Positions 9,161 to 18,159 are shown, counted from the first letter of the stretch. The stretch is 64,000 bases of DNA from Clostridia bacterium (GCA_017517815.1 JAFWYA010000073.1:1-64000); one strand, 5' to 3'. Numbers and translations are program-made. Notes: generated by a model not told the origin, from the letters alone.

Positions 9161-10556
9161 ATTCGATCAAAAACAGATCATCAACCGTGAGAAGCTTTAC
9201 GCCATCCACAGCAGCCTGCTGCAGAACATCCTTCGTATATCCACTCTTAATGAACAGGTAATAATGCGGCTCTTTGACTTGCGTGAATATGGCACAGGCA
9301 TCCATAAAGTCACGATACTCCTGCATATCAAACAACTCATTACGGAACTTACACTCACAGAAGATCGCCCGGTTGCCGGTGCGGTCAAGCGCCAGAATAT
9401 CAATATCATCCTGCTTGCGTTTGGCGGGATTGTTGCCCCACCACTTGCCCATCTTGAAGGGGACAAAGGGCAGCTTTCTTGCTTTGGCCATGCGAACCAT
9501 ATACTGCTGACACACCTGCTCAAACACAGCGCCCATCAGATTGGACAAGTCAGCTGTGATCTCCTGGGACGCATCCTCCTCGCCAAGCAGCTCGTAATAG
9601 CTGCGGTTTGCAAAGATATAGCGATACCAGAAGGTGTAGAAGTTATCCGTGATCTGGTAAATGGTGCGCTTCGTGGACTCGTCTTCTCCGCACGGCGTGA
9701 TCTTATCGAGCAGACGAATCTCTTTCAGCGTCGCAATGTATCGGGAGCACTTGCCGCTATCCTCTTTGATCTTTTGAGCAATGTCGTTCATGCGGCTTGC
9801 ACCGCCAGCAATCGCCTCAAAGATGCTGTTGTAGACAGCAGGCTCACGCAGTTCCATCTTCAGCAGCAGCTGCGGCTCATCCTTCAGGAAAGAGCCTGTG
9901 CGAAGAATTTCCTGTTGTATGTTCTCAGCAATTGTCCGCTTATCGCTGAACCGCTGAAGATAGCAAGGGATACCACCCAGGATGCCATAAGCGAGCAACT
10001 TGTCGATGTGACTGTAATCAGGATAGAACGCGGCACTGTCCAGATAATCAAAAGGCTCAACTTCCATCTGTGTGGTTGATCTGCCATACAGCGGGCTTTT
10101 GTATCCCATAACCTCATTGACCATGAAGCTGACGCTGGAACCACACAGAATCAAAAAGATCTTTTTCTGCGACCACTGGTGATCAATAATATGCTGCAGG
10201 ATGCTTTTTACTGTGGGATTCTCTTGCGCAATGAAGGGGAACTCGTCAATGATCAGTGTGGCTTTCTCGCCGCCAGTATGATCGCCAACATATTGGAAAG
10301 CTGCCTCCCAATCACGGAAAGCTCCGAAATCATCACCCGTGAGAGATGTCTGGACGGCACGGGAAAAGTCAACCAAGTTCAGCGAATCATTCTTCTCCTG
10401 CGCTGAAAAAAAGATGGTCTTATGCGTTCCTGCGTACTCCTTGAGAAGTGAAGTCTTGCCCACACGTCTGCGGCCATACATCACAAGAAACTCAAAGCCA
10501 TCGGAACAGTATAGTTCCTCCAGGCGCTTCAACTCGGCTTGGCGTCCGATAAACAC
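9159..10556 (-). CDS. AAA+ ATPase of the archaeal-type ATPase/DUF234 family
   Basis: This is a 465-residue protein starting at GTG with a GGGGGTG ribosome site. Walker A is GRRRVGKTS at residues 28-36 and Walker B is LIIDEFPFI around D104-E105. The C-terminal part (about residues 385-415) has a D...ECK pattern (ILALD..., CECKFRNE) like a PD-(D/E)XK nuclease-fold DUF234 domain. Members of this group are widespread orphan ATPases in anaerobes and archaea; their biological role is not established. It is transcribed toward the relaxase from its own near-consensus promoter, opposite to the defence operon, so it is an independent cargo gene. A role in defence or element maintenance is inference from position only. 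Confidence 0.85.
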   Translation of the reverse strand: MFIGRQAELKRLEELYCSDGFEFLVMYGRRRVGKTSLLKEYAGTHKTIFFSAQEKNDSLNLVDFSRAVQTSLTGDDFGAFRDWEAAFQYVGDHTGGEKATLIIDEFPFIAQENPTVKSILQHIIDHQWSQKKIFLILCGSSVSFMVNEVMGYKSPLYGRSTTQMEVEPFDYLDSAAFYPDYSHIDKLLAYGILGGIPCYLQRFSDKRTIAENIQQEILRTGSFLKDEPQLLLKMELREPAVYNSIFEAIAGGASRMNDIAQKIKEDSGKCSRYIATLKEIRLLDKITPCGEDESTKRTIYQITDNFYTFWYRYIFANRSYYELLGEEDASQEITADLSNLMGAVFEQVCQQYMVRMAKARKLPFVPFKMGKWWGNNPAKRKQDDIDILALDRTGNRAIFCECKFRNELFDMQEYRDFMDACAIFTQVKEPHYYLFIKSGYTKDVLQQAAVDGVKLLTVDDLFLIE

Positions 10557-10585
10557 GCTATCACCCCCACAACTAATTTAAGATT

Positions 10586-10614
10586 ATTATAATCGTGATT
10601 TAGTTTATTGTCAA
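10586..10614 (-). promoter_or_regulatory. Consensus sigma-A promoter of the ATPase gene
   Basis: Minus strand TTGACA (10614-10609), a 17-base spacer, then TATAAT (10591-10586), both perfect matches to consensus. The transcript would start about 20 bases before the GTG at 10556. Confidence 0.9.
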
Positions 10615-10620
10615 CGTGTT

Positions 10621-10799
10621 TCCTTTATTCATTTTTTTGAGTATAGCGCCGCAAGGTGCGTAGCCGCATGATCACATCATGCGTTCCAGGGGGATTGGGG
10701 GATAGCTCCACCAACAAGCTTTATGGCTTATGGATAGCCAGAAGCATCGCTTGCCAGTATTGTCATTACCTTCCCAAACAAATATGACGGAACGGTACC
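10621..10799. other. Non-coding stretch with palindrome and G-runs
   Basis: No gene is visible between the two divergent promoters. It contains the palindrome GCATGATcacATCATGC (10666-10682), a GCGCC..GGTGCG inverted pair (about 10646-10660) and G-runs (10689-10701). This could be a leftover of transfer-origin DNA next to the relaxase module, but there is no proof. Confidence 0.35.
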
Positions 10800-10828
10800 T
10801 TGTTGTAAAGAAGCAACAATGCTATAAT
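10800..10828 (+). promoter_or_regulatory. Sigma-A promoter of the HNH-HamA-HamB operon
   Basis: TTGTTG (10800-10805), 17-base spacer, TATAAT (10823-10828). It lies 33 bases before the ATG at 10862 and rules out the longer upstream reading of that frame as the real start. Confidence 0.8.
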
Positions 10829-10861
10829 ATAAATGATTCACTTGCAGAGAAGGTACGAGCT

Positions 10862-11665
10862 ATGAAAAAAGATGTATACGGCCAATGCCATATCTGCGGT
10901 AAGTATGGTAAGCTGTCCTTTGAACATATTCCGCCAGAAGCCGCCCTCAACAAGGGGCAGGTGAAGGCATATTCTGGCGAAGAAATATTGAAGACTTTTC
11001 ACGGAGAAAAGGCGCGATACCAGAATATGCAGCGCGGCATGGGGCGTTTTTCTCTTTGCGAGAGTTGCAACAACACCACAGGGCAATGGTATGCGTCAAC
11101 ATATTGTCAAGTTGCTAAGGAAGTTGCAAGTAGTCGAAGCAAAGTAGAACAGCTACAGCATGGCGATGGCATTGAATACAAATTCAAGGATCTGCCTGCA
11201 CTGGCATTCGTGAAGCAGATCATCGCAATGTTTTGTAGCCTCCTTCCGTGGGAAGAAGTACACCGGTTGGGGTTTGATCAACTCCTGCTAAACAAGGAAA
11301 ACAATTCAGTTGATACGAGCCTGTTTGATTTGCGTATTTATTTGACTTCGTCAGATACAGCCCAGCTGTTGACATCCCCCTCTGTGGTTCTATACGTATC
11401 GAACGATAGTGTAGAAAGTTCCTCTGTTACAGATTTGTGTGCTTATCCCTTTGGGTTTATTCTGAATTTATCGCCTGAAGTGCCGATTGAATATGGGACA
11501 AGTCTTATGGAATGGTTTAAGTGCGAATACGATAAAGTATATCGAGCCACTTTGCCGCTTGTGTTTTTGGAACGAACAAACACAAAGCTTCCGCTGCCTT
11601 TGCAATTTAAGCCATTTGCGTGGGACAGTGAAACAACGACGATGTCCCCTGACCGTCAGGAATAG
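10862..11665 (+). CDS. HNH-like zinc-binding protein preceding Hachiman genes
   Basis: This is a 267-residue protein. The start at 10862 is chosen from the GAGAAGG site and the promoter at 10800-10828. The N-terminus has a C9-x2-C12 pair, then E21-H22-I-P-P, then C66-x2-C69-N, the layout of an HNH/treble-clef nuclease domain with a structural zinc. The rest (residues 90-267) is not recognised and has no membrane segment. It is first in an AT-richer operon with HamA (53-base gap) and HamB. Canonical Hachiman has only HamA and HamB, so this may be an added nuclease or regulator of the same defence unit, or an independent gene sharing the promoter. The histidine equivalent to the catalytic one of HNH enzymes is plausible but unproven. 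Confidence 0.7.
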   Translation: MKKDVYGQCHICGKYGKLSFEHIPPEAALNKGQVKAYSGEEILKTFHGEKARYQNMQRGMGRFSLCESCNNTTGQWYASTYCQVAKEVASSRSKVEQLQHGDGIEYKFKDLPALAFVKQIIAMFCSLLPWEEVHRLGFDQLLLNKENNSVDTSLFDLRIYLTSSDTAQLLTSPSVVLYVSNDSVESSSVTDLCAYPFGFILNLSPEVPIEYGTSLMEWFKCEYDKVYRATLPLVFLERTNTKLPLPLQFKPFAWDSETTTMSPDRQE

Positions 11666-11718
11666 CCAATAACTGCTCCCGATGTAAACACGATGAACGG
11701 AACAAATGAGGTAGAAGT

Positions 11719-12522
11719 ATGGAATCACCGCGTTATGTCAGATGGTTAATCGAAGAAACCAACATCAAGCTGTCGGACGGCACACATATTCCATGCTACC
11801 GTCTGGAGCACACCAAAGATGAGGATGTCCTTAATGAGTGGGCACTTCATCTGCGGCGGCATTATGAGAGCGACGAGTCGTTGAGAAACTCAATGGCGCA
11901 ACTTGGCATATCTGCATCTGATTATTTACGAGATTATGTGCTACCAGGATCGGGACGACTTGGAGCCTCTTGCCGTTCGGGTGACTTTACGGAAATTCTT
12001 GTTTCAGATTTACTTGAGTTCATTCAGCATTACAAAGTGCCTCGCTGCAAGCAGCAAAATAGGGCCAATAAAGATAGTTCCACGCAAGGAACAGATGTCA
12101 TTGGATACTATTACGCGAATGCTGATGGCAAGGCATCTCCGAACGACGAATTGGTAACTGCTGAAGTAAAAGCAGGGTTATCAACAAGTACATATAAGCC
12201 CCTTAAAAAAGCAGCGGATGATTCTCAAAAGGATGAATTTCGTTGGGCAACAACCTTGAACTACTACAGGTTGCATTTTCATAACAAGGGAGATAGGGCG
12301 GAAGCAGAAAGGATCGCTCGTTTTCAACAAAAACCAGAAAAGCAATTTCGCATTCGGTACTTAGGCGTTGGTGTGACCAGTATAAGTCTGGTTGAGAATG
12401 AATTAATTCCGGACTATAGCAGCGATGACCTTATGCTTAGTACAGGTCATGAGATATTCCTGATTCATGGTGAGAAACTTATGGATTTAGCGCATGATCT
12501 GTACGCGAGGTGTATGCGATGA
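11719..12522 (+). CDS. hamA: HamA-like DUF1837 nuclease of a Hachiman defence system
   Basis: This is a 267-residue protein with ribosome site GAGGT. It matches the HamA/DUF1837 pattern: E92 in GDFTEILVSDLL, D126 in GTDVIGYY and E149-V-K151 in TAEVKAG form a PD-(D/E)XK-type nuclease core. HamA is the effector of Hachiman, which degrades DNA once the partner helicase HamB senses damaged or phage DNA (family knowledge). The stop overlaps the start of the helicase gene in ATGA, the usual tight coupling of hamA-hamB. All three acidic/lysine residues expected for catalysis are present, so it should be active. The gene is more AT-rich than the conjugation module, a sign of separate acquisition. Confidence 0.82.
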   Translation: MESPRYVRWLIEETNIKLSDGTHIPCYRLEHTKDEDVLNEWALHLRRHYESDESLRNSMAQLGISASDYLRDYVLPGSGRLGASCRSGDFTEILVSDLLEFIQHYKVPRCKQQNRANKDSSTQGTDVIGYYYANADGKASPNDELVTAEVKAGLSTSTYKPLKKAADDSQKDEFRWATTLNYYRLHFHNKGDRAEAERIARFQQKPEKQFRIRYLGVGVTSISLVENELIPDYSSDDLMLSTGHEIFLIHGEKLMDLAHDLYARCMR

Positions 12523-15500
12523 GGTATACAGACAAATCAGAGTTGCTTCTGAAATATCAGAAGACAAAAGCGAAACTAATAGAGTACGATGTGCCGAATG
12601 ACTCGTACCCTAATTTTCCTATCAACTCCAACGATCTGAGTTTTTCAACAGTCTATATTCTCTCCCGTTATGCAGAAAGTATCATTGAGAATGATGTTGA
12701 GCTTCAAGCTGAGTTTAGGCCTCATCTTGTAAAAGCTGCTCAGTACTATGATGCAGCTTTTGAGTCAAAAGAACGTCTGCAGCACGATCAGAACTTTCTG
12801 ATCACAGGAGCTGTCGCATATTTTTTGTACAACGATTTTGGTAGCGCAAAAGTGCTTTCTTCAAAACTGAAATTTAGCCTACCCATTGTCAACAGCCCCT
12901 TTCATCTGCTCATCGTGTGCCTACGGTATTTGCTTGCAAGTAAGACTCAGCTTTTTGAAAGCGATACATCTTACTGCACTAACATATATAAATCCTTGCT
13001 TACATACTTCCGTTCTGGTAACGATGATGGCAGCACCATTTCCTGGCTGAGCAAATATCGCCAATATACCTTTAACGCAGGAAATGCATTGGATGTTTTT
13101 TATGTGGATCTGCTTTATGCCGTAGTAGTTTTTGCTATGCAGAAAAGCGCATGGAGCTTGCTTCCGCAGTACTCTGGAATTACTGTTGATGTATGGAGAA
13201 GCTATTTGGAACGGCGCGAGGCTGTCAAAATTTTGTGGCAGTCGCAGGAACTACTGTGCACTTACGGCGTGCTACAAGGGAAAAACGCCATTGTCCAGCT
13301 TCCTACCGGTGTTGGAAAAACAAAGAGTATTGAACTCATTATTCGAGCTGCGCAATTGAGTAATCGCACAAGAGAAGTTATCATCGTTGCTCCTCTGCGC
13401 GCTCTGTGCAATGAGATTACCCATGAATTGCAATGTGCATTTCGTAAGGATGGCGTTGAAATCAATCAGTTTTCTGATGTTCTGGAAGACGATTACTCAT
13501 TTGACTTGCTGAGTAATGACGGCATCCGCATTTCTATATGCACACCTGAAAAACTGAACTATATCATCCATCACCAGCCAGATATCTGTGATATGGTTGG
13601 CTTGTTTGTGCTGGATGAAGCTCATATGTTTGATGATGGGACGCGAGGAATTACATATGAGTTTCTGGTAACAACGATCCGTGAACGTTTGAATGAGAAT
13701 CAGCAGCTGGTTTTGCTCTCTGCGGTGATGACAAATGCTGACGATATCAGGCTATGGCTGTTTAGAGAAAATGGCGTATTGGCGACAGATGAAAATATCG
13801 TTTCCACACCCAAGTCCGTTGGTTTCTGTAATTCAAGTAACATCGCGTATTATTCCGGCGATCCGCTCACGTGGGATTATTTTGTTCCATTGGATATAGT
13901 AACGCATGAATTGCAACTTTTCGGCAACGAAAGAAAACACCGCGTATTCCCCCAAGGAAACAGTTCACAGGACATTGCTCTTTACTATGGTATTCGCCTT
14001 TGCAAAAATGGCGGTGTTGCTGTATATGTGGATAAGCCCGTAAGTGTCAGAACAACCATTGAACGAGTAGTAGACATACAGAAAAGAGGGTATAGTCTAA
14101 ATCAAATAACCAATAATACTAATATTTCCGAAATGGAAAAGGTTCAGCAATTGATGTGCAAATACTACGGCAGAGATCATGTATACACTGCTGGTTGTTG
14201 CTACGGTATCCTCCCTCATCATAGTAGGTTACCTAATGGGGTCAAATTAGCCGTTGAACATGCTTTGCGTGAAAATATGGCTCGCTTTGTGGTGTGTACA
14301 TCTACACTTGCACAGGGAGTTAACATTCCAATCAAGTATCTTCTTATGACCAGTGTCAACAAAAGAAACGTACAATCGAAAGTTCGATCTTTTCAAAACC
14401 TGATTGGACGCACAGCAAGGGCTGGGATGTATACGGAAGGAAGCATACTCATTACAAATCCTTCATTGTATTCAGAACGTGGCACTTATAAAGGCGGTGG
14501 AATATATAGATGGCGTGAATGCTGTGACATGTTCTCCAAATCAAACGCTGAGCCATGCAAGAGTTCATTGCTGTTGATTGTATCAAAGCTTGACATTGGT
14601 TATGGTGAGCCTATAAAGGCAAGGAGACTTGTTGACTATATACTTGAGCATTATGCTGAAGCAGATTGTTTTGACGCACTACAAGACAAGTTAATTAAGG
14701 CGATTTCAGCAGAACAGCACTCTCTGAATAAAGAAAGCATCATTTTTCAGCTATCTCAACGCAAACAGGTTTTGGAGGCTATTGAGAATTATCTTTGCTT
14801 CGTTCGTGGTACATTGCTCTCTTCAGAACAAGCCATTCCTGATAACATCAGTGAGATGATATGCAAAAATACACTTGCATACTATTTAGCTGACAATGAG
14901 GAAAAAGAAATGTTGCTTTCCGTATTTCAAATGATTGAAGCAAAGGTGGCAACGCTTAGTGAACAACAACATGTAAAGTATAGTGCTGCAATGACTGCCA
15001 TCGAATGTGGAAAGGCAATCGAAGCATGGATTGGTGAGGTAGATCTGCTTAACCACTTCTATACAGAAGCTGATCTTCTTAGACTTCTTGTGAGTCTGTA
15101 CGTCGGCCTATATAATATAAAACTAACGGAAGATGAATTGCTTCGTTTGTGTCAGGAGTGGATCGAAGGGAAAATGCCTTTGGAGATGCTTGAAAAGTCA
15201 TCCTTTACGGATATTGATCAGTTGATGGATACCTGTCATAAGACCATCTCATATGAGCTGAGTTTTTTGTTAGGGAACATCATAGATCTGATACCAGAAA
15301 ATGATGATGAAAACGCTGTAAGTGAGCTGTATTCAAGCCTGTCCTTGTTGCAAAGAAAGCTAAAGTATGGTGTTCCTAATCTAACAGCGATATCCATTTG
15401 CGAGTCGCTGTTCTGGGATCGTCACATAGCTGTAGAAATTGCTGCAATGCTTCGTCATGAATCTGCTACATCGTCTGATCTTGATATCTACTTACTATTC

Positions 15501-15593
15501 AACAAAGATAATATTAGTGTGTATCTGGAAAATATGCCAAGTTATTTTGCTGAGCGCTTTTCCACCTTCGTTAACAGAAAGTTAGGTACTTGA
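12519..15593 (+). CDS. hamB: HamB-like superfamily 2 helicase of a Hachiman defence system
   Basis: This is a 1024-residue protein. I chose ATG 12519 because it overlaps the HamA stop (ATGA) and GAGG lies 8 bases upstream. SF2 helicase motifs are all visible: Walker A PTGVGKT with K267, motif Ia APLRALCNE, DEAH at 366-369, motif III LLSAV, motif V STLAQGVNIP and motif VI LIGRTARAG near 630. A roughly 400-residue helical C-terminal region follows, as in HamB. HamB holds HamA inactive and loads on DNA ends, releasing the nuclease (known for the family). The gene ends just before a strong terminator, closing the operon. Confidence 0.85.
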   Translation: MRYTDKSELLLKYQKTKAKLIEYDVPNDSYPNFPINSNDLSFSTVYILSRYAESIIENDVELQAEFRPHLVKAAQYYDAAFESKERLQHDQNFLITGAVAYFLYNDFGSAKVLSSKLKFSLPIVNSPFHLLIVCLRYLLASKTQLFESDTSYCTNIYKSLLTYFRSGNDDGSTISWLSKYRQYTFNAGNALDVFYVDLLYAVVVFAMQKSAWSLLPQYSGITVDVWRSYLERREAVKILWQSQELLCTYGVLQGKNAIVQLPTGVGKTKSIELIIRAAQLSNRTREVIIVAPLRALCNEITHELQCAFRKDGVEINQFSDVLEDDYSFDLLSNDGIRISICTPEKLNYIIHHQPDICDMVGLFVLDEAHMFDDGTRGITYEFLVTTIRERLNENQQLVLLSAVMTNADDIRLWLFRENGVLATDENIVSTPKSVGFCNSSNIAYYSGDPLTWDYFVPLDIVTHELQLFGNERKHRVFPQGNSSQDIALYYGIRLCKNGGVAVYVDKPVSVRTTIERVVDIQKRGYSLNQITNNTNISEMEKVQQLMCKYYGRDHVYTAGCCYGILPHHSRLPNGVKLAVEHALRENMARFVVCTSTLAQGVNIPIKYLLMTSVNKRNVQSKVRSFQNLIGRTARAGMYTEGSILITNPSLYSERGTYKGGGIYRWRECCDMFSKSNAEPCKSSLLLIVSKLDIGYGEPIKARRLVDYILEHYAEADCFDALQDKLIKAISAEQHSLNKESIIFQLSQRKQVLEAIENYLCFVRGTLLSSEQAIPDNISEMICKNTLAYYLADNEEKEMLLSVFQMIEAKVATLSEQQHVKYSAAMTAIECGKAIEAWIGEVDLLNHFYTEADLLRLLVSLYVGLYNIKLTEDELLRLCQEWIEGKMPLEMLEKSSFTDIDQLMDTCHKTISYELSFLLGNIIDLIPENDDENAVSELYSSLSLLQRKLKYGVPNLTAISICESLFWDRHIAVEIAAMLRHESATSSDLDIYLLFNKDNISVYLENMPSYFAERFSTFVNRKLGT

Positions 15594-15603
15594 TATACAC
15601 AGT

Positions 15604-15645
15604 AACAACGAGTCTCTTGCAACGCTGCCAGAGACTCGTTGTTTT
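15604..15645 (+). terminator. Terminator of the Hachiman-type operon
   Basis: A perfect 13-bp stem (15604-15616 with 15631-15643, arm AACAACGAGTCTC) ends in TTTT, 10 bases after the helicase stop codon. Confidence 0.85.
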
Positions 15646-15984
15646 CAATAGTGTCATCATGCAGAAAGAAAAACAATCGCATACACCTGCGATCCTTCCG
15701 CATCCCTGCAGAAGGATCGCTTTTCTTATGCTGTTTCTTTCAAACGAGAATATTAAGGCACAAATTTTAATTGAGCATGGGAATGTAAGATCTAAGTTTT
15801 GCTCGCGCAATAAGTGTAGCCAATTGTAAATTGTTCTCACATGATTTGATGATCTTATGAGCTTCATTGTCTACTGTATGCACACGCAAAAAAGAAGGGA
15901 GGTTTCTCACCGGTAACTGAAGGGGTATCTCTGAACACATCGCACATGATCTTTTAGTCTTCAACTTCATAAGGAGGTTTCCTC
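15646..15984. other. Gene-free stretch before the deacetylase, with possible HTH-repeat scar
   Basis: No convincing gene. Bases 15649-15664 (TAGTGTCATCATGCAG) are identical to the 3' end of the HTH mini-protein genes at 36861 and 39025, so this may be the last trace of another copy. A second terminator-like hairpin lies at 15689-15726 (GCGATCCTTC / GAAGGATCGC, then TTTTCTT). The rest is AT-rich and leads to the AAGGAGG site at 15971. Confidence 0.45.
15689..15726 (+). terminator. Second hairpin terminator
   Basis: A 10-bp perfect stem (15689-15698 with 15711-15720) is followed by TTTTCTT. It resembles the hairpins that follow the HTH mini-protein copies, including the CTGCAG before the right arm. 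Confidence 0.75.
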
Positions 15985-16731
15985 ATGTTCCACTGGCTAT
16001 GCGCAAAAAAGCGTACTTGGCTGGCGCTTATTTCCTGTACCCTTTTTGCCTTTCAAATCACGTCTGCATCCGCATCAAGCGATATCCCGACTGTACGCTG
16101 CGGTAATCGTGGACAGAAAAGGATCGCTATTACCATCGATGACTGTTATGACATTGACCACGTTCGCGCTGCGATTGAGCTTTGCGAAAAATACGGAATC
16201 CCCATCACGTTTTTCCCCATTGGCAACGCACTGAAATATGCGGACGCCGAAGTATGGCAAAACGCGATTGATGCCGGTTGTGAGATTGGCAATCATTCAT
16301 GGGGCCATAAGGATCTTACAACGCTTTCAGATCGACAAATTCGATTCCAGATGCTTCGCACTCAACAGAAACTTGATGAAATGCTTGGCTACCATTATCC
16401 GATGCAGGTGATGCGGCCCCCGTTCGGCTCCACCAGCAAGCGCGTTGCGGCCGCAGTTGCTTCTGTCGGGTACATGAGCGTTGTGAAATGGGACGTGAGT
16501 CAGACGGATGCAAGCAAAGCAATTTACGATGTCCAGAACGGCAGCATCCTCCTATACCATGCCCGCGCAAAAGATATTCAGTGTCTGAAAAAGCTCATTC
16601 CGAAACTGCTGGAGCAGGGGTACGAATGCGTTACCGTTTCTGAGTTGTTAGGATTTGATCCTGTTATGCCTTCGGAAGAAATCTACATTTATCAAGATGA
16701 ACACGCGGTAGATCCATCCTTGCTGGAATAA
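15985..16731 (+). CDS. Secreted polysaccharide deacetylase (NodB domain)
   Basis: This is a 248-residue protein with an N-terminal signal peptide or anchor (residues about 8-30, ending ASASS). The NodB fold is shown by D52-D53 in TIDDCYD, the metal pair H104 and H108 in GNHSWGH, RPPFGS and ILLYHA. It would remove acetyl groups from peptidoglycan or another envelope glycan, often giving lysozyme resistance (family knowledge). The usual TFDDG is TIDDC here; the catalytic and metal Asp are kept. It has an AAGGAGG site and lies 70 bases before the first sigma gene, so it may be read with that module. Clear assignment; substrate unknown. Confidence 0.9.
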   Translation: MFHWLCAKKRTWLALISCTLFAFQITSASASSDIPTVRCGNRGQKRIAITIDDCYDIDHVRAAIELCEKYGIPITFFPIGNALKYADAEVWQNAIDAGCEIGNHSWGHKDLTTLSDRQIRFQMLRTQQKLDEMLGYHYPMQVMRPPFGSTSKRVAAAVASVGYMSVVKWDVSQTDASKAIYDVQNGSILLYHARAKDIQCLKKLIPKLLEQGYECVTVSELLGFDPVMPSEEIYIYQDEHAVDPSLLE

Positions 16732-16801
16732 TTTCCGGGCTGATTTGATGTTTGCCCACTCCACCGTGTCATTAAGGTGTAACAGCAAAGGAGAAATGCC
16801 A

Positions 16802-17260
16802 ATGGATAAAGATTTCTTCGTTCAGGAGATTGATGCGCACCTTGGTGTCCTATACAGGGTTGCCTTCACTCTTCTGAGAAACGACGAGGACTGCAAGGAT
16901 GCCATATCAGAGGCAACCTTGAAAGCGTGGGAAAAACGCCACACGCTGCGGGACGAGAGTCGATTCAAAGCCTGGATGATCCGCATTCTGAGCAACACAT
17001 GCTACAACATCCTCCGAAAGCGAAAACGCATGGTGTACTTGGACGAAATACCAGAGCCATCCATATCACCGCCTGACCCATCACTTGATATGGCCCTGTC
17101 ATCGCTGCCTGAAAAATACCGATTGCCCATTATGCTCTTTTATGTGGAAGGTATGCAGTATAGCGAGATAGCCGAAGCGATGCATCTGCCGCTTACAACA
17201 ATCAGAGGTCGTATCTACGTAGCCAAAGATATGTTGAGAAAGGAGCTGCAATGCGATTGA
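16802..17260 (+). CDS. ECF RNA polymerase sigma factor A
   Basis: This is a 152-residue sigma-70 family ECF factor. The start at 16802 is placed by AAAGGAG 8 bases upstream; a nearby ATG at 16796 is too close. Region 2 (residues 10-75) has ALRVAFTLLRNDEDCKDAI-like and AWMIRILSNTCYN segments. Region 4 (95-145) has LPEKYRLPIMLFYVEGMQYSEIAEAM and the HTH PLTTIRGRIYVAKDML. It is a clear paralog of the factor at 21800. Its stop overlaps the next gene by 10 bases, coupling it to the metallo-beta-lactamase-fold protein. The CGTCT promoter motif of other copies is not seen here. Confidence 0.9.
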   Translation: MDKDFFVQEIDAHLGVLYRVAFTLLRNDEDCKDAISEATLKAWEKRHTLRDESRFKAWMIRILSNTCYNILRKRKRMVYLDEIPEPSISPPDPSLDMALSSLPEKYRLPIMLFYVEGMQYSEIAEAMHLPLTTIRGRIYVAKDMLRKELQCD

Positions 17261-18120
17261 GACTTTTTGCTGCTGTTTGTGCCGCGCTGTTGATCTTGTC
17301 CCTGACTCCCTGTCGCTATGCCGAAGTATACGTCAATCAAACTCCTCCTGCAGATTGGACTGAACGAGATCTACTTCGGCTAACTGTATTTGCCACCGGT
17401 GAAAGCGACTGCATGCTGCTGGAAGCAGGCGGCGAGTGCATGATGATTGATGGAGGAGCCAATAAGTGGCGGGATAGTCTGTACTCCGCCCTGACAACCC
17501 GAAATATTACTCACCTCAAGTATATCTACAGTACCCATCCGCATGATGATCATATTGATGGCCTGTACAGAATCATGCAGAAGGGCATCACTGCAGATGA
17601 GTTCATTTCGATCTTCCCAAGACAGTTTCGCAATGAACTGCACAAGCGAACAGCTGCGGAGGCTGAGCGCAACGGCATTTCGTACATGCAGTTACAGGAT
17701 GGCGATGTGCTGCTTCTGGGTGACGCAACACTCACCATCTATCACTGGGGTGAAGGAAAAACAATCAATGATATGTCCACCATCACCCGACTGGAATATG
17801 GCGAATGTTCGATGCTTCTCACTGCTGACATCACCGGTCTTGCTCAGCGATACTTCCTTAAAACGCTCGATCCTGACTTCCTGATGGTTGATATTGCCAA
17901 GTTCCCGCATCATGGTCTGACACCGTTTGTGACGGAATTCCTCGATGTTGTTGATCCGTCGTTTTTGTTCGCCACGAACTATGACAACGACGATATAGGC
18001 AAGGCACGTTCCCAGGCAAAGTACCGGAAGATTCCCATGATGGCTTCCGGATCGGGGATCATCATCATGGAGAGTGATGGGGAGGATTGGTACATCGTAC
18101 AGAAACGTAACGAATCTTGA
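17251..18120 (+). CDS. Secreted ComEC-type metallo-beta-lactamase-fold hydrolase
   Basis: This is a 289-residue protein with a signal peptide (residues 1-24). The metal motif H96-x-H98-x-D100-H101 in THPHDDHIDG is intact, and later metal ligands are plausible at TADIT and FPHHG. The fold resembles the soluble MBL domain of ComEC/Rec2 and of secreted Clostridia hydrolases, which act on phosphodiester bonds in nucleic acids or cell-wall polymers (family knowledge). The start overlaps the sigma gene by 10 bases, so it belongs to the same operon. The signal peptide says it works outside the membrane. The substrate cannot be read from sequence. Confidence 0.82.
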   Translation: MRLRLFAAVCAALLILSLTPCRYAEVYVNQTPPADWTERDLLRLTVFATGESDCMLLEAGGECMMIDGGANKWRDSLYSALTTRNITHLKYIYSTHPHDDHIDGLYRIMQKGITADEFISIFPRQFRNELHKRTAAEAERNGISYMQLQDGDVLLLGDATLTIYHWGEGKTINDMSTITRLEYGECSMLLTADITGLAQRYFLKTLDPDFLMVDIAKFPHHGLTPFVTEFLDVVDPSFLFATNYDNDDIGKARSQAKYRKIPMMASGSGIIIMESDGEDWYIVQKRNES

Positions 18121-18159
18121 TCTGGCAGATGGGTGCGCTGGATCATCCCATCTACCAGA
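18121..18159 (+). promoter_or_regulatory. Intra-operon hairpin
   Basis: A perfect 13-bp inverted repeat (18121-18133 with 18147-18159, arm TCTGGCAGATGGG) starts right after the hydrolase stop. There is no T-run, so it is more likely an mRNA-processing or stability element than a full terminator. Confidence 0.6.

Noticed and set aside
10730..10861. Upstream extension of the HNH-like gene
   Set aside because: A good promoter lies inside it and a ribosome site precedes ATG 10862, so it is not translated.
15767..15970. Minus-strand 67-codon frame with a protein-like C-terminal half
   Set aside because: No ribosome site precedes its ATG, it overlaps the deacetylase leader, and no family is recognised; at most a decayed gene.
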